This document shows positions 25,768 to 36,823 of a stretch of 64,000 nt of DNA, piece after piece. The stretch spans positions 1 to 64,000 of the forward strand of contig JAEPRB010000027.1 in the NCBI GenBank assembly GCA_016758965.1, written 5' to 3'. A program made the translations under genes and the position numbers. The notes under the pieces are model-generated. The model ran no database searches, was not told the origin of the DNA, and was given only the letters and a program-made list of their open reading frames with translations. Source of the DNA: Circinella minor (lineage: Eukaryota > Mucoromycota > Mucoromycetes > Mucorales > Lichtheimiaceae). Each line of letters begins with the position of its first letter. Within the stretch, counting starts at the first letter, position 1.

Positions 25768-27984
25768 ATGAGTAACTCTAATGCTGAAAAATCATTAATC
25801 GAAGAGAACGGTATGAAAACTGTTTATTTCTTTTATAATTAAAAACTATTGAAGCCAATGAAAGAATGGAAAGCAGCTAATATTATGATATTCTTAATTT
25901 AGAGCGTGTGTAGGACAAACGATCCGTGAATATTTGACCAGTACAGACATCCGTTTATGGTTAACTACCCATGTTGTCGATTTGGTGTTAGAACAATTCG
26001 TGGTGCATAATGTTGATTCATCAGTTCGAGTAGTGAAGAACGAATACTGCGATGCTTTGAATGATTTCTGGCAATCTAAAAGAGCTACTTTATCACGAAA
26101 GCAGGCTGCGCAATTACAATTATATAAGGATACCTCGTCGTCATTTCTCGATTCAACATTGATTATGAAAAAGTTTATAAGTGCAGCGCGCCAGGTATAG
26201 TCTGATTTACTTATTGTTGAGTATATTGTGTGGTACGATGAATATTTGTACGTAAGATTGAAATGAAGTCTCATTATATTTTTATGTGTTACAGGAAGAA
26301 TTAGATTTGCAGGATGGCGAAGGCTTGCTGGTTGTTACTAAAAATCGATCTAAGCGACGTTTGAATGATCGTGTTAATTCTTCCACAATAATGACATCGC
26401 AAGCAAGTACATCACTATCATCATCACCCTCATCATCAACATCCGTACCACCACCACCAAAGAGATTAAAAATGACTTCAGATGAAATGCTTTCAATGTT
26501 GATTAAAGAAGTGTAAATAATCCCTATTTAATTAAAATGTAGAATATGTAACCTGCCAATGATAATAACATTTACCATATTACCATTTTATCTTTATTAG
26601 GGGTAGTGAAACAGTAGTTGATTTGGATAAGATCACCAAAAAATCCAAAGAACCGCTCTACAAATACACGAAGAAGCTATTGAACTGCCATAAACTTGTC
26701 CTTCCTTACGCACTTACTATCGGTGAACATGACATCTTGACTAGTTTGGCTCGTGGAAAAAATCTTGATGATATTGAAAATGTTCGTGATAACCTGTTTT
26801 TAATGCCGAAGAACAATGTTACACCTAATATCAAATATATCCGTACCGCCTTAAACCAAATGTAAGTAACAATTTGCTACATTCACCACTTAATTTTTAT
26901 ATAATTTACGAACTCTAATCTCACCATTTTATTGCATTGGTTAGGGTTACATTATATGAAAACAAGCACTTGACTTTTCCATTATACAAAGAAACATTCT
27001 ATCAAGCACATGTGTACGCACAAATGCTGGACGGCATTTTGTTGCACGACTCCGACTTTAGGATTATCAGGTAAACAGACAATGATATACATTTTTTTGA
27101 AAGAGAAAACAACCATCTTATCTGTAAACATATGATTTTAACGAATGGTTTTGACAAATTATTATATATAGATCTGAGTGTTCTTCTACAGTCCAAAAAA
27201 AACTAAAGGAAATTGATTACATGGATGAAGATACGAAATTGAAGCGTTGGGACATGATCTACCGCCACCTTGGCACCCAGCATGATTTATTTATCTGTGA
27301 AGACAAGCCAGAAGCAGCCGACCATTCAGAAACTTACAAGGATCAAATCAAGTGTGATGAGCAAAGAATCAAGATGTTACGTTGTCTCGAGCGTAATTCA
27401 GCCATGAAAGAACTAGTACCTTATCTTGAATCTATAACTGCACAAACACATGGTTTGAGTATTTTGATTCGTGGTACAAAGAAGATTGGAAACAGTTACG
27501 TTCATTATACAAAAGCACAAGGATCAATTCCAGCAACACCCTCGTCCCAATGCGCCGCTTTATCAGAATTCTTGACAATCATTATTTCCCTGAAGGTAAT
27601 ATATTTACTGTGTATATTTACGGTCATTATAATAATTGATTGCTTATTGGTTTCTATATATATTAGCGCGTTTTGTTGTTGAATTTTATTAAGCTGCAGA
27701 TCGCTACTGAAGCAATATCTGAATATCATGTGAAGTATTTGGACAATGATAGCGAATTCCAAGAGTCGACGCCTGAAAGCAAGGATGGTGAACGAGAGCG
27801 TGAAATGATAAGACAGATGAAGGAGGAAGAACGACAAGCATGCTTGGATGTGGCAAAGGAAACGATGAAAAATGTAGTATTAGGTGATGATGTATTAGTT
27901 GCAAGAGATCATGAATTACTTTTAATGCTTGCTTTGAGAGCTTCAAACTCAAAGGATTTAAGAACAAACAACATTAGCGATTAA
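25768..27984 (+). CDS. Intact seven-exon gene of unknown family with candidate PD-(D/E)XK nuclease motif
   Basis: Exons 25768-25810, 25905-26194, 26295-26512, 26601-26861, 26945-27070, 27172-27595 and 27667-27984 all have canonical GT-AG borders and join in phase to 559 aa with no lesion. This is remarkable because everything else in the element is broken. The N-terminal third (about 1-110) is helical; a Ser/Pro low-complexity basic patch (PPPPKRLKM, about 150-170) could serve as nuclear targeting. Residues about 300-360 read SECSSTVQKKLKEIDYM, then RWDMIYR, then LFICEDKPEAADH: a Glu-containing helix, an Asp strand, and ExK, the order of a PD-(D/E)XK restriction-endonuclease fold. The C-terminus (about 440-520) has a helix LKRVLLLNFIKL and an acidic/basic coiled stretch. 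Such ExK proteins are common in Mucorales as unannotated multicopy genes (recollection). Possible mobilising nuclease or selfish cargo; function not proven. Confidence 0.75.
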
Positions 27985-28580
27985 GGTGATGTTGACGATT
28001 TTTAGCTGATCATACCCTGTACCACAACTCTAGTAGTTACGTTATCCTCATTTCAAATTTTACCACCTTATTTTTATTACTACCATTACGTTGTTTTTAT
28101 ATTCCTTTTTTAAGTCATTTATATTTCTATTTCCTTTATTTTCACAATATAAATAAACAAACAAACAAACCATCATTCTTCAACAATCTACATTGAATAA
28201 ACTTGATTTGTAATTTTTTTTATGATACCCAAATTTTAATTGACTGTGCAGCATACTTATTTCAATATCATGCTTATAACTGAGTAATTAAATGTAGTGA
28301 TACATGTAGTGAAGTTTTTCTACTTGATGGAATTACCTTCCAGGAAGTGGTTCTCTTTCAAATAAATTTTAACATTAGCTACAAATAAAAGTATATCAAC
28401 TATCATTTAGTATACACAAAACGATATAGAAGTGGATGGTTTAAAAGTCCTATTATTTTAACAAATTAGAGAGAAAAAGAGTATGGATGTATGGATGGAT
28501 GTGTGAAAGTGTGGGTGTGTATCAACATAATATATGTTGCATAGGATAAAAAAAACTGTGAGAAAGAAAAAAGAAGAGAA
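27985..28580. other. Non-coding DNA inside the 9-kb element
   Basis: 3' region of the seven-exon gene, AT-rich, with an (AAAC)n tract at 28155-28170. No gene seen. Confidence 0.5.
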
Positions 28581-28593
28581 AAAGAAAACCCTA

Positions 28594-29657
28594 ATCTATG
28601 ATTGATGGTTGCTGGAAGCTTTGTTTTGTTGATGATCAACAGCATAAGTAACCAATGATGCAAATATGTTGGTGTTGGATCCAGGGTTGCTGCCATCAGC
28701 TGGAGGAGAGAGGGATGAATCAGAGCGAACAGCGCCATGACTAGGAGAAGTACCCAACAAGCTGGAACGAACATCAGTAAGTGAATTAGAACGACTATGG
28801 CTATGGCTACGAATAAACATGAAGGCCATTACCGACATCATTTATAGCGCCTTCCCAATGCATACGAGAATAAGTAACAAGTTGATGGGTATCTTCACGG
28901 AAGTAATGTTCAAATTCACAGTCAGGCAACAAACGAATAATGGCATCAACAGGAAGAGAAAGAGAGCCAATCAATACAGTAACTAGTTATTGCATAGATG
29001 TCAAAGGTGTAGTCTTAAATGCAATACCACCATAGGTAACAATCAAAAATTGGGTGACAACAACGGCGAATTGAATGGTAACAAAAACCCAGTTGTCAAA
29101 GATATCCTCAACACATTGATGCTTCCATCAATGTAACAAAAGTTGACTTTGTTAAAGACTTGTAAAAAGGCAAAAATGTTGAAGACAATGGTGCGTAATA
29201 CTGCATCATCATGTGGGGTGTCACCAAGATGGAAAATGTGTTTGTCGAGATAAATAACACTCAAGTTGATGATGATTTGGGAGATGGCTTACCCATTGTA
29301 AAGTTGATCAAAAGAGTATATTTCGAAATGGGCTTGCGTTGAAATAAATTGTTTGTAGGTGATTCAGTAGCCAAAGCCAAGGCAACCAAAGTGCCCATGA
29401 TAAGGTTGTTCCGCAAGGGCTGTACGGCACTCAAGACACTTTCAGAGTTTGAGGAATCAACAGCACTGATGAACGAAAGAGCAACGACAGCAATGTTAAC
29501 ATTCAATTGGATGATCAAGTACTTGCGTACACCATCATTGACGACACGACCCCACAATAAAGCCTTTAAGATAGAGTTGAAGTTATTGTCCATGTGAATA
29601 ATATCAAATGCTTCCTTGACAACTTCAGTACCGGCATTATCCATACTGAAACCAACA
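28594..29657 (-). pseudogene. PMCA-type Ca2+-transporting P-type ATPase, C-terminal fragment
   Basis: Plasma-membrane/vacuolar calcium pumps (PMC1/PMCA) export Ca2+ using ATP; only the part after the GDGxNDxPAL hinge is present. The reading starts exactly at the inner edge of the right TIR with DVGFSMDNAGTEVVKEAFD, IIHMDNNFNSILKALLWGR, NDGVRKYLIIQLNVN, SNSESVLSAVQPL, then ATESPTNNLFQRKPISKY (M5-M6 region; family consensus has VNLIMDTLAALALATEPPT). A frameshift after INFTMG is followed by VFNIFAFLQVFNKVN, a TAG replacing a Trp (Q-stop-LVTVLIGSL), then IIRLLPDCEFEHYF and a Ser-rich tail. Multiple lesions and the absent catalytic Asp domain make it a pseudogene. The functional parent is elsewhere in the genome. 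Confidence 0.85.
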
Positions 29658-30030
29658 TCAGGTTTAATTCCACAACAAACATTATACGATTCATTGTATT
29701 GGCGATTAGCGGAATCATTTGATGCTTTGGTTAGCAATGTTATATAGACCATTGCTGTGAAGGTATTACTTTATGTTGCAATTTGCGCTTTTAATACATA
29801 TAATTTTACATGAAGTTTTATTTTACTGAAAAACTATATATAAACAAAAAAAATACAGCAAATTGCTACACAAAAACATCAATGATATTAACTCAAGCTG
29901 GTAACGCAAAGTTATTGGCGCCAATTTGTTTCCTAGGCAACGCAAAATTCTTTTATGAGTAACGCAAAAATTTAATATGGAAACGCAAAATTATTTCTGC
30001 TTGACGCAAATAATTTGGAAAAAACCAGTA
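29658..30030. repeat. Right terminal inverted repeat (373 bp)
   Basis: Inverted copy of 20984-21362. Homology stops at AAACCTGA, after which the left side continues as FCP1 and the right side switches abruptly to Ca2+-ATPase coding sequence. The iteron-like ACGCAAA motifs recur every 20-30 bp from about 29900 to 30010. Confidence 0.88.
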
Positions 30031-30070
30031 CTTTATATATAAGATCCATAAAGGATTTACAAAAATAATA

Positions 30071-30229
30071 CAGTAAACCGCCGTTTTTTGCACCCCCTCT
30101 TGTTGTACACCTTTTGGCCAAAATCCCACTCTGATTTTACTATATTTTCTACCCCACTTTTTGCACACGTCCGGTTTGTGCACTACTTCCAAGCCAAACC
30201 CCACCTGTGCAAAAAACGGGGTTCAACTG
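30071..30229. mobile_element. 159-bp pogo/Tc1-like MITE
   Basis: Imperfect inverted ends: the left starts CAGTAAACCGCCGTTTTTTG and the right, reversed, starts CAGTTGAACCCCGTTTTTTG. TA flanks both sides (30069-30070 and 30230-30231), a Tc1/mariner-type target duplication. CAGT(T)GAACCCCGTTTTTTGC ends are typical of pogo/Fot1-like elements (family knowledge). No coding capacity. It lies 40 bp right of the large element's right end. Confidence 0.82.
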
Positions 30230-30231
30230 TA

Positions 30232-30897
30232 AATGATATCAAATGTATATGATCCCTTACCATCAAATCTGATTGTATATAACATATCACTCATTCTAGT
30301 ACTAGTAATTATAAATGATCCAAAAAGTACATACATAGGCGTATTACATATAGAATAAATGAATACGTACGTACATAAAAAATAATGTTTCTTTAAGAAT
30401 ATGGATAATAATAATAATAATACATATGGATTGTTATCTTTATATTATTATATGAGCAAAAATTGATGAATGAAAAGGGTGTCCTCCGGAAGATATAGTG
30501 TTCAGTGAATGTATTTCAAATCAAAAACCCAAATATACCAAAGTATACTTCATGCAACAACAAATTAACATTCTACTAGTGCCAAAATAAAAATAAGACA
30601 TGCGCCAAAATGAGAAAAATAACCAAAGCCAAGTAAGTAGTAAAGAACATCTAATCTTCGCCGCATGCTGAGACGCCAAGTTGAAAATCTAGATACGTAT
30701 TACACAAATCTTTAATAGAAGTGCTTTAATACTAAGAGCAAAAAGAATAGTTCACAGTGATAAAACCTTTCTTTTTTGTTTGTTTATTTATTTATTCATT
30801 GAGAACATTTTTAAAACTACTTGAACTGATTACATTGAATTAATCCTTTTTTTTTTGTTTTTCTCATCTCATTATCCAGCTCTTTAATTATTTTATA
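30232..30897. other. Intergenic, no gene seen
   Basis: AT-rich; holds the probable promoter of the adenylation pseudogene and a (TTTA)n run at 30783-30797. Confidence 0.5.
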
Positions 30898-33197
30898 ATG
30901 ACCAACTCCACCCTTCCCACTTATACAGACTATGATCCCATTGTACACGCTTTTCAAATAGCTGTAATATGTCATAAAAATAAACCTTTTATCCATTATC
31001 CATTATCAATTACCAAACTCACTTGAATTCAAAACATTAACTTATGAACAAGTAGATAATATTACGACATATCTTTCGAATGTATGGCGTTCAATTATTT
31101 TACCACCAACAGAAATGATGAACAATAATAAAACGTGCGACACCCTCCAGGAAAAACCGCGTTGTATTGCATCCCTTGGTCATGAATCAACAATACAATC
31201 CATACTTTTATTTTTTACTATAATGAAACTGGATCTTTTCTACCTTCCGATATCCATGTGGTGTGATGAAAAAGCCACTAATCATTTACTTGAACAGTGT
31301 GATGTCAGTTTTATTATCGCTTCAGAATTGTATTTCAAAAAGACGCTAAATTCGGTTGACATTATGACTGTAGATAATGCTGATATTCCAGTAAAGGTTT
31401 GGAAAGACTATGATATTGAAGAGCTTATTACACTGGCTACATTGTCAACAACAACAAAAGGAGCAACGGGAAATGCAGACAAAATTCCTGTATCATCGTC
31501 CAGAATAACAGAAACACAACAACGTCCATCCAATGTAACAGCTATCTTTCTGGTTACTGGTGGTAGTTCTACAGGATTACCAAAAGCAATTCCATATAGT
31601 CATCGAGCATTTTTGTTCAGTTTAACGGAGTTGTCAATAAAACATGACGATCAACTTAATCCTTTTCTTGCATTTCAAGAACAACGCGAAAGTATGTTTA
31701 TGAAGTCCAGCGATACTTGGTTATTAGCCTCACCTGCGGACCGCATGAGTACTTTTTGTATGTAGTTTTTTTCCTTTCAAAGGAGTGATTTGTACTTTTT
31801 TGAAAAAAAAAAATCAACTATTGGAGATTCTTTTTTGTTTTTGACAATAACATAACTTTGATATACTTTTTATTATGGAGTATGTTACTTGGGGCAAATA
31901 CATTGGTATTTCATCATGATCCACCAATTGGGGTGCATGAAGTTTTGTGGCAGCTGAAGCATACAACCCGCCCTGGACGTATATGACACCGAATATATTG
32001 GAATCGATTGCTGCGTGTCTACAAGAGAATGCTTCCAATGAAGAAAAAAAAGTCATGGTAAACGTATTGCGAGGATTCAAGGTGTGTATGACTGGCGGAG
32101 CACCAGTTCGAACATCTACTGCCAAGTATTTAAAATCACAAGGAATAAATTTGAGATCTGAATACGGAGCTTCAGGTAAATTAGAAAAATACCTTTTTAT
32201 TATTGTGGTATATATATGTATATAATGAAAAAAGTGTGCTTCAAATAATTATACTCACTGGTTTTTCTCTTGTTTTTTCGAAAGAATTTGGTTCTCTATG
32301 CACAAGCTTCCAAAATAAATCATCTGGAGATCACACCTTCAAGTTCTCTCGTCTATCTCTGCCTTATCTTTATTTCGAACCATTTGATCAAGATATATAT
32401 CATCTTGTTATTCGGAGCAATTACCCCGGTCTTGCTAATAATATTGGTAACCGACCTAACGGGGATTTTGAAACAAAGGATTTGTTTACCAAGAATCATC
32501 ATGATGAACATGAACAACAGAATGAACACAAAAGTTGGACTTTGATCGGACGAATCAATGATACGTTTACAATGTAAATATCTTACAATACCAATTTTCT
32601 ATTGTAATAATATTATGTTCCATACTAACCTCTGTGTTCCCCATGTTCATAATGTGTATTATAATAAAGTTGTATATCGCTAATAATATTTATCATAACA
32701 TCGTCCAGGGAAAACGGAAAGCAAGTTATTCGACACTTATGGAATCGGATATTTGTAACGAAGATATCATCCAAAACTGCATTATAGTAGGTGAGAATAA
32801 AAAGTGCCCGGCTCTATTAGTCGAACTGAAGTATAACAAAACTATTGAAAAACAATATTATCCAGCTGACATGGCTACTAAAGGTAAATAATAAACAAAT
32901 AAAAGTACAGTTCCAAATATACATATAACAAATATTAAAATGATAATCTGTACACAATTGTAATAGTATATAAAGCAGTAGAACGAGCGAATAAGCGTGT
33001 TCCAAATCATAGTGTTGTTTCAGTACCTGATATGGTGTACATACTACCACGAGACGTACAATTACCATTAACAGATAAAGGATCAGTTTTTCGTAAAGGG
33101 GTGAACTCTATTTTTGACGATGAGATCAAACAATTATATAATGAGTACGATAATGACTGTATCGTTGAAGAACTCTCTATCAATACTAACTGTTAAC
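30898..33197 (+). pseudogene. Adenylate-forming (AMP-binding, NRPS-like/acyl-CoA synthetase) gene with several frameshifts
   Basis: Members of this superfamily activate carboxylic acids as adenylates. The start at 30898 reads MTNSTLPTYTDYDPIVHAFQ. Core motifs are visible: A3 phosphate loop VTGGSSTGLPKAIPYSHRA (about 31550-31605), TPNILESIAACLQ, A4-like GFKVCMTGGAPVR, A5 YGAS/EFGSL across an in-phase intron (32175-32285), A7-like GDFETKDLF, and a C-terminal subdomain with VGENKKCPALLVEL and LTDKGSVFRKGVN. At least three frame breaks were found: near 31015 (SIT to PNSLEF), between 31760 and 31960 (no in-phase acceptor, LWQL to AAEAYNP), and near 32725. No carrier-protein or reductase domain follows, so it also ends early compared with fungal NRPS-like reductases. 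Sequencing error could account for one break but hardly all. Confidence 0.75.
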
Positions 33198-33540
33198 CGA
33201 CATGGTGTTATGATCCTTAAAAAAAGACTAGCTTTTCTTTTCAGTATCGCTTTCTCTATACGTATACCAAACCAAAAAAAAATGTTATTTTTCGTAATAA
33301 AAATATTTCTAAACACAAATAAGTTTTCTATTATTTATTTCGAACTCTTTTACACCATTTACAACATACGTGAAATAACACTAGTACTAAAATGATAGAA
33401 CGTAACGACAGGAGGTGTTTCAAGTTTACAGAAGCATATTATCTCCACACCAAACGACTTGTTTATGTTTTCATTTTTATTATTCTTATTCATTAAATTT
33501 TTTTTAATTGTATTTTATATCAATTAAAAATAAATTTTAT

Positions 33541-35948
33541 ATGGCAACTCAAAATAGAGAGGAGGAGGAACACCTAAACTCATCAACTCAACGACGATAT
33601 GATCAAAAGTCAGTCAGTAATAAGAATCAAGATCTGGTAACTCATAATGAAGATCAAGAAGAAAGTATTACTCAAAGAGGCAATTACAGGGAATGTGATC
33701 TATCTTCACCTTTGCCTCCATATGATGGAAAAAGAGCATGGATAGTTTTACTTGGTCTTGTTATATTAACAGCTCTCAATGGTTTATATATCTCATGGTA
33801 AGTTGGATAATGAGTATGATGTAATTTTTTTAATATCTTGTTTGACAATAACCTTTAGGACTAAGTTTATAATAATTTATTTTAATATCACTCGGCTTCT
33901 ATTCCATTGCGGTCAACATCAGGGGTAACTATTGAATGAAATATTTTTTTTAAGTACAAAAAAAAAACGATATAAACTCTTCGTTTTTCTACATAACTCA
34001 ATGATATATGACAGGGGTGATGCAGGATTATTATCTTAGAGACAAGACATTTCAAGAAAAAAACCTAGTCATGCGTTTAACTTTTGTCGGCGTTTTTTTC
34101 GAAGTATTTTTTCGCTTTTGTATATTTTTCGGTAATCTCTTATATTCAGCTATTGGGTTCAGACTGACGATTGTGCTTGGCATAACTTTAATGACAGGCG
34201 GTTTGCTATTATCTTCAATAATAAATATGGTAAGTTTCTTTATATGGTATTTTTATAATCCTATAAGAATAAATTAATAAGTAACGAGCTTTGTTTTCTA
34301 TAAAATCATATGCTCCTCATTTTCTATACGTAGATCTGGCAACTTTATTTTTCGTTTGGTCTATGCTGTGGTAATGGAGCTGCCTTGTTAACTCTTGTAA
34401 ATAAGAAATGTTATTACGTAGAAATAAATAGTGTTCGCACTGTGTAATAGAAATATAGTGGGCTAACAAACGATGTGTTGAATTTTTCTTAATAAATAGG
34501 TTGGATATAGGATATTACCTCAATTCTTTAAAAAAAAGTTAAGTACAGCAAATGGAATATTTGCGAGTTCACTAGCCATAGGAAAAATTATTCTTCCACC
34601 TATTATGAATCAAGTGAATACCAGCCTAGGATCTGTGTGGTAAAGCTACTATTGTTTTCCAACCTTCTCATCTTGTTGATTAACAAGAAAGGTAAAGTAT
34701 ATTAGCTGCCAATACTTAATTTATGATTTATTATTCTCACTTGTATATAGGACATATCGTATACTTGCAGTAATAATTTTCTCATGTATGGTTATTGGAT
34801 CCTCACTCATTACAGAGCGCAAATCAATGGCAAAAAGACAAAGGGGTGTTACAAAAAAACAGCAAAAAATTAGTGAAATATTTGGATTTAGCTTATTGAA
34901 AAATTTGGATTTGGTGCTATGGCTTATTCTTTGTCCGGTCTATTTATGTGTCATATGTATAACAGTCATATTACTTCCTTGTGAGTTTATAATGAATGAA
35001 CCGTTTTCTTTTTTTTTTTCAAAATGTGCCTTGTAAATTAACCAATGACGTTTTTTTTAATATGATAAACCATAATGATAGCCACTGCTACAGCGATCGG
35101 GCTCTCAAGTGCACAAGGAGCTCTTATTGTCACAATTGGAGGTTTCGTGGGTATAGTGGGTGCCATTACTATTGGGCAAGCATGCATTTTTTACCATATA
35201 CATGAAACACAAGATATAACATAGGATATGATTCTTATTCTTCTTAATTTATTTATACAAAATATGCTATTATTTTATTGTTTATACAGAATAATCGCTG
35301 ACAAGTTTGGAAATCTTACTATATTTATTATCTGCACTACAGTTGGAAGTTTAGCTATACTTTTAATTTGGATCTTTACGCATAGCTTTACTGGTATATT
35401 GCTTTTTAGTATAATCAGTAGTTTAACCAGTCCTTCCTATTACGTAGTATGTAAGTACTTTTTGTCTTGTTTATTTATATAAGTGTTGATTGAGACCTTT
35501 ATGTAAAAGGATAAAGACAAGAAAATAAAGAAAAAAGAATATGAAAAGCAAAAATGTATATGAAATAAATCTTTTTTTTTACAACAGCAACATCTGTTTT
35601 AATTAAAATAGTTGGTATTAAGAAATATCCTGAAGGTAAAGGAGATAAGAGCAAAGAAAAAGGAAAACAAAATGATAGCACTTACCATAAAATCATTACA
35701 ACTTTATTTTACTTCATTATATGACTACAACAATATTGATAAAAAAAAAAGCATTGGGGTTACGAGCGTTAGCGACTATTTTCAGCATCCTTGGACCCTA
35801 TTTAGCAACTTATCTAGAAACGTTTCAAAGCGATAAAGAACCTTATTTCTATTGCAAAGTTGTTGCTGGAATGGGATACTCAATATGTGCATTAATTACA
35901 CTTATTATTAAGTTCAGGATGGATTCAAAACCTTTTGCAAAAGTATAA
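33541..35948 (+). CDS. MFS monocarboxylate-transporter-like (MCT/SLC16 type), one splice-frame anomaly
   Basis: Plasma- or organelle-membrane permease of the major facilitator superfamily, MCT branch; substrate unknown. A hydrophilic N-terminus of about 55 residues precedes PPYDGKRAWIVLLGL (TM1; MCTs have a PDGGWGW-like motif here) and GVMQDYYLRD. About nine exons then give some 11-12 helices: GLCCGNGAALLTL, LSTANGIFASSLAIGK (the MFS family-typical ANGI.. region), IIADKFGNL (the second-half RxADxxG loop), ending in KFRMDSKPFAKV. All later junctions join in phase, including one rare GC-AG intron (35176-35289, donor GG/GCAAGC). The first junction (donor at 33798, acceptor before 34015) is off by one base, so the gene is either mis-sequenced in a G run or just beginning to decay. 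Confidence 0.8.
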
Positions 35949-36746
35949 ATAAAATTAACCATTATGTATTATTTCTTTATTTTTTTCTATGTAAAAAAAA
36001 AAGACAGAAATCCACTGTTCTGAAAGTCCAGGGAAGAAAATTGAACTTTATTAATTAAAAGACTGCGCTATTGAAGACAAAAATTGATCTGTGTAAATGT
36101 GGATTAAGAGCTTATACAAAGTTGTCTTTTAACATACACAAAAGAGGTATTCTTTTTTGTTTCATATCATCATCTACCACTAAATTACGTTAACGTTTTT
36201 TAAAATAATCATTAATTATTTGATTCGTTCAATAATAAGAGCAAAGCATTAAGGAAACAAATATAATGGATTTAGATGAGAGTTTACTTTTAGTGTTATG
36301 ATAATATTAATTAAAAGCACAGAAATTGATATATAGAGTATAACTGTATAACTTTTATTGTTACGTACTGCTGTTATCATTCTTTTATACTAGATAAAGT
36401 AATCTCATTTTGATTGCTTCTTTGCAATGTAACGTGTGGTTTATTTATTCTATTTTTTTATTGTTATAGTTACATTTAGTAGATTCAGAAATTACCAACA
36501 GGTATTACTGTTTATATTTACTTTCTATACATATACAACGTATGAAGCTGTATATACACATATATAACAGTACTGTTAATTATTTCTACAGCGTTTATGG
36601 TGATATATATCACCTTGTCTATCGTAACAAAAATAATAGAGCATAAAAATGTATATTAGGTATTGTAGAAATCAAAAGTCTTGAAGCTTTATAAATGTAG
36701 AAAAAGAGTTACCTGCTGCACGACATTCCAGAAAGCCTCTGATTCA

Positions 36747-36823
36747 CTCCATCCATTGTTCATACCTCTGTTTGGAGGATAAAAGTTTTAGGTATGGATG
36801 GAGCAAACAACTTTTATCCTCTC
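36747..36823. repeat. Interleaved inverted repeats (A-B-A'-B')
   Basis: Arm A CTCCATCCAT...ATACCT (36747-36767) pairs with A' AGGTATGGATGGAG (36790-36803). Arm B GAGGATAAAAGTT (36775-36787) pairs with B' AACTTTTATCCTC (36809-36821). The pairs interlock, as in a pseudoknot. Confidence 0.7.

Larger units (their letters stand above)
20984..30030. mobile_element. 9.05-kb TIR element with captured host gene fragments
   Basis: The two ends are inverted copies: 20984-21362 and 29658-30030, about 90% identical by eye, beginning TACTGGTTTTTTCCAAAT. The outermost TA on both sides could be a TA target-site duplication, with the element proper running from CTGG (20986) to CCAG (30028). Inside, left to right, are an FCP1 phosphatase fragment, a three-copy 428-bp tandem array, a broken transposase-like gene, an intact seven-exon gene with a nuclease-like motif, and a PMCA Ca2+-ATPase fragment. 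The FCP1 and PMCA pieces carry stops and frameshifts and both read on the minus strand. No intact transposase was found, so it is probably mobilised in trans, unless the intact gene is itself the mobilising enzyme. Superfamily unassigned. Confidence 0.85.

Noticed and set aside
20984..30030. Maverick/Polinton or Starship-type giant element
   Set aside because: No DNA polymerase B, integrase, capsid or DUF3435 tyrosine recombinase reading was found; TA rather than 6-bp flanks; long TIRs exclude Starships.
29953..30204. 83-codon minus-strand ORF covering the MITE
   Set aside because: It is a translation of the pogo-like MITE plus TIR and has no independent support.
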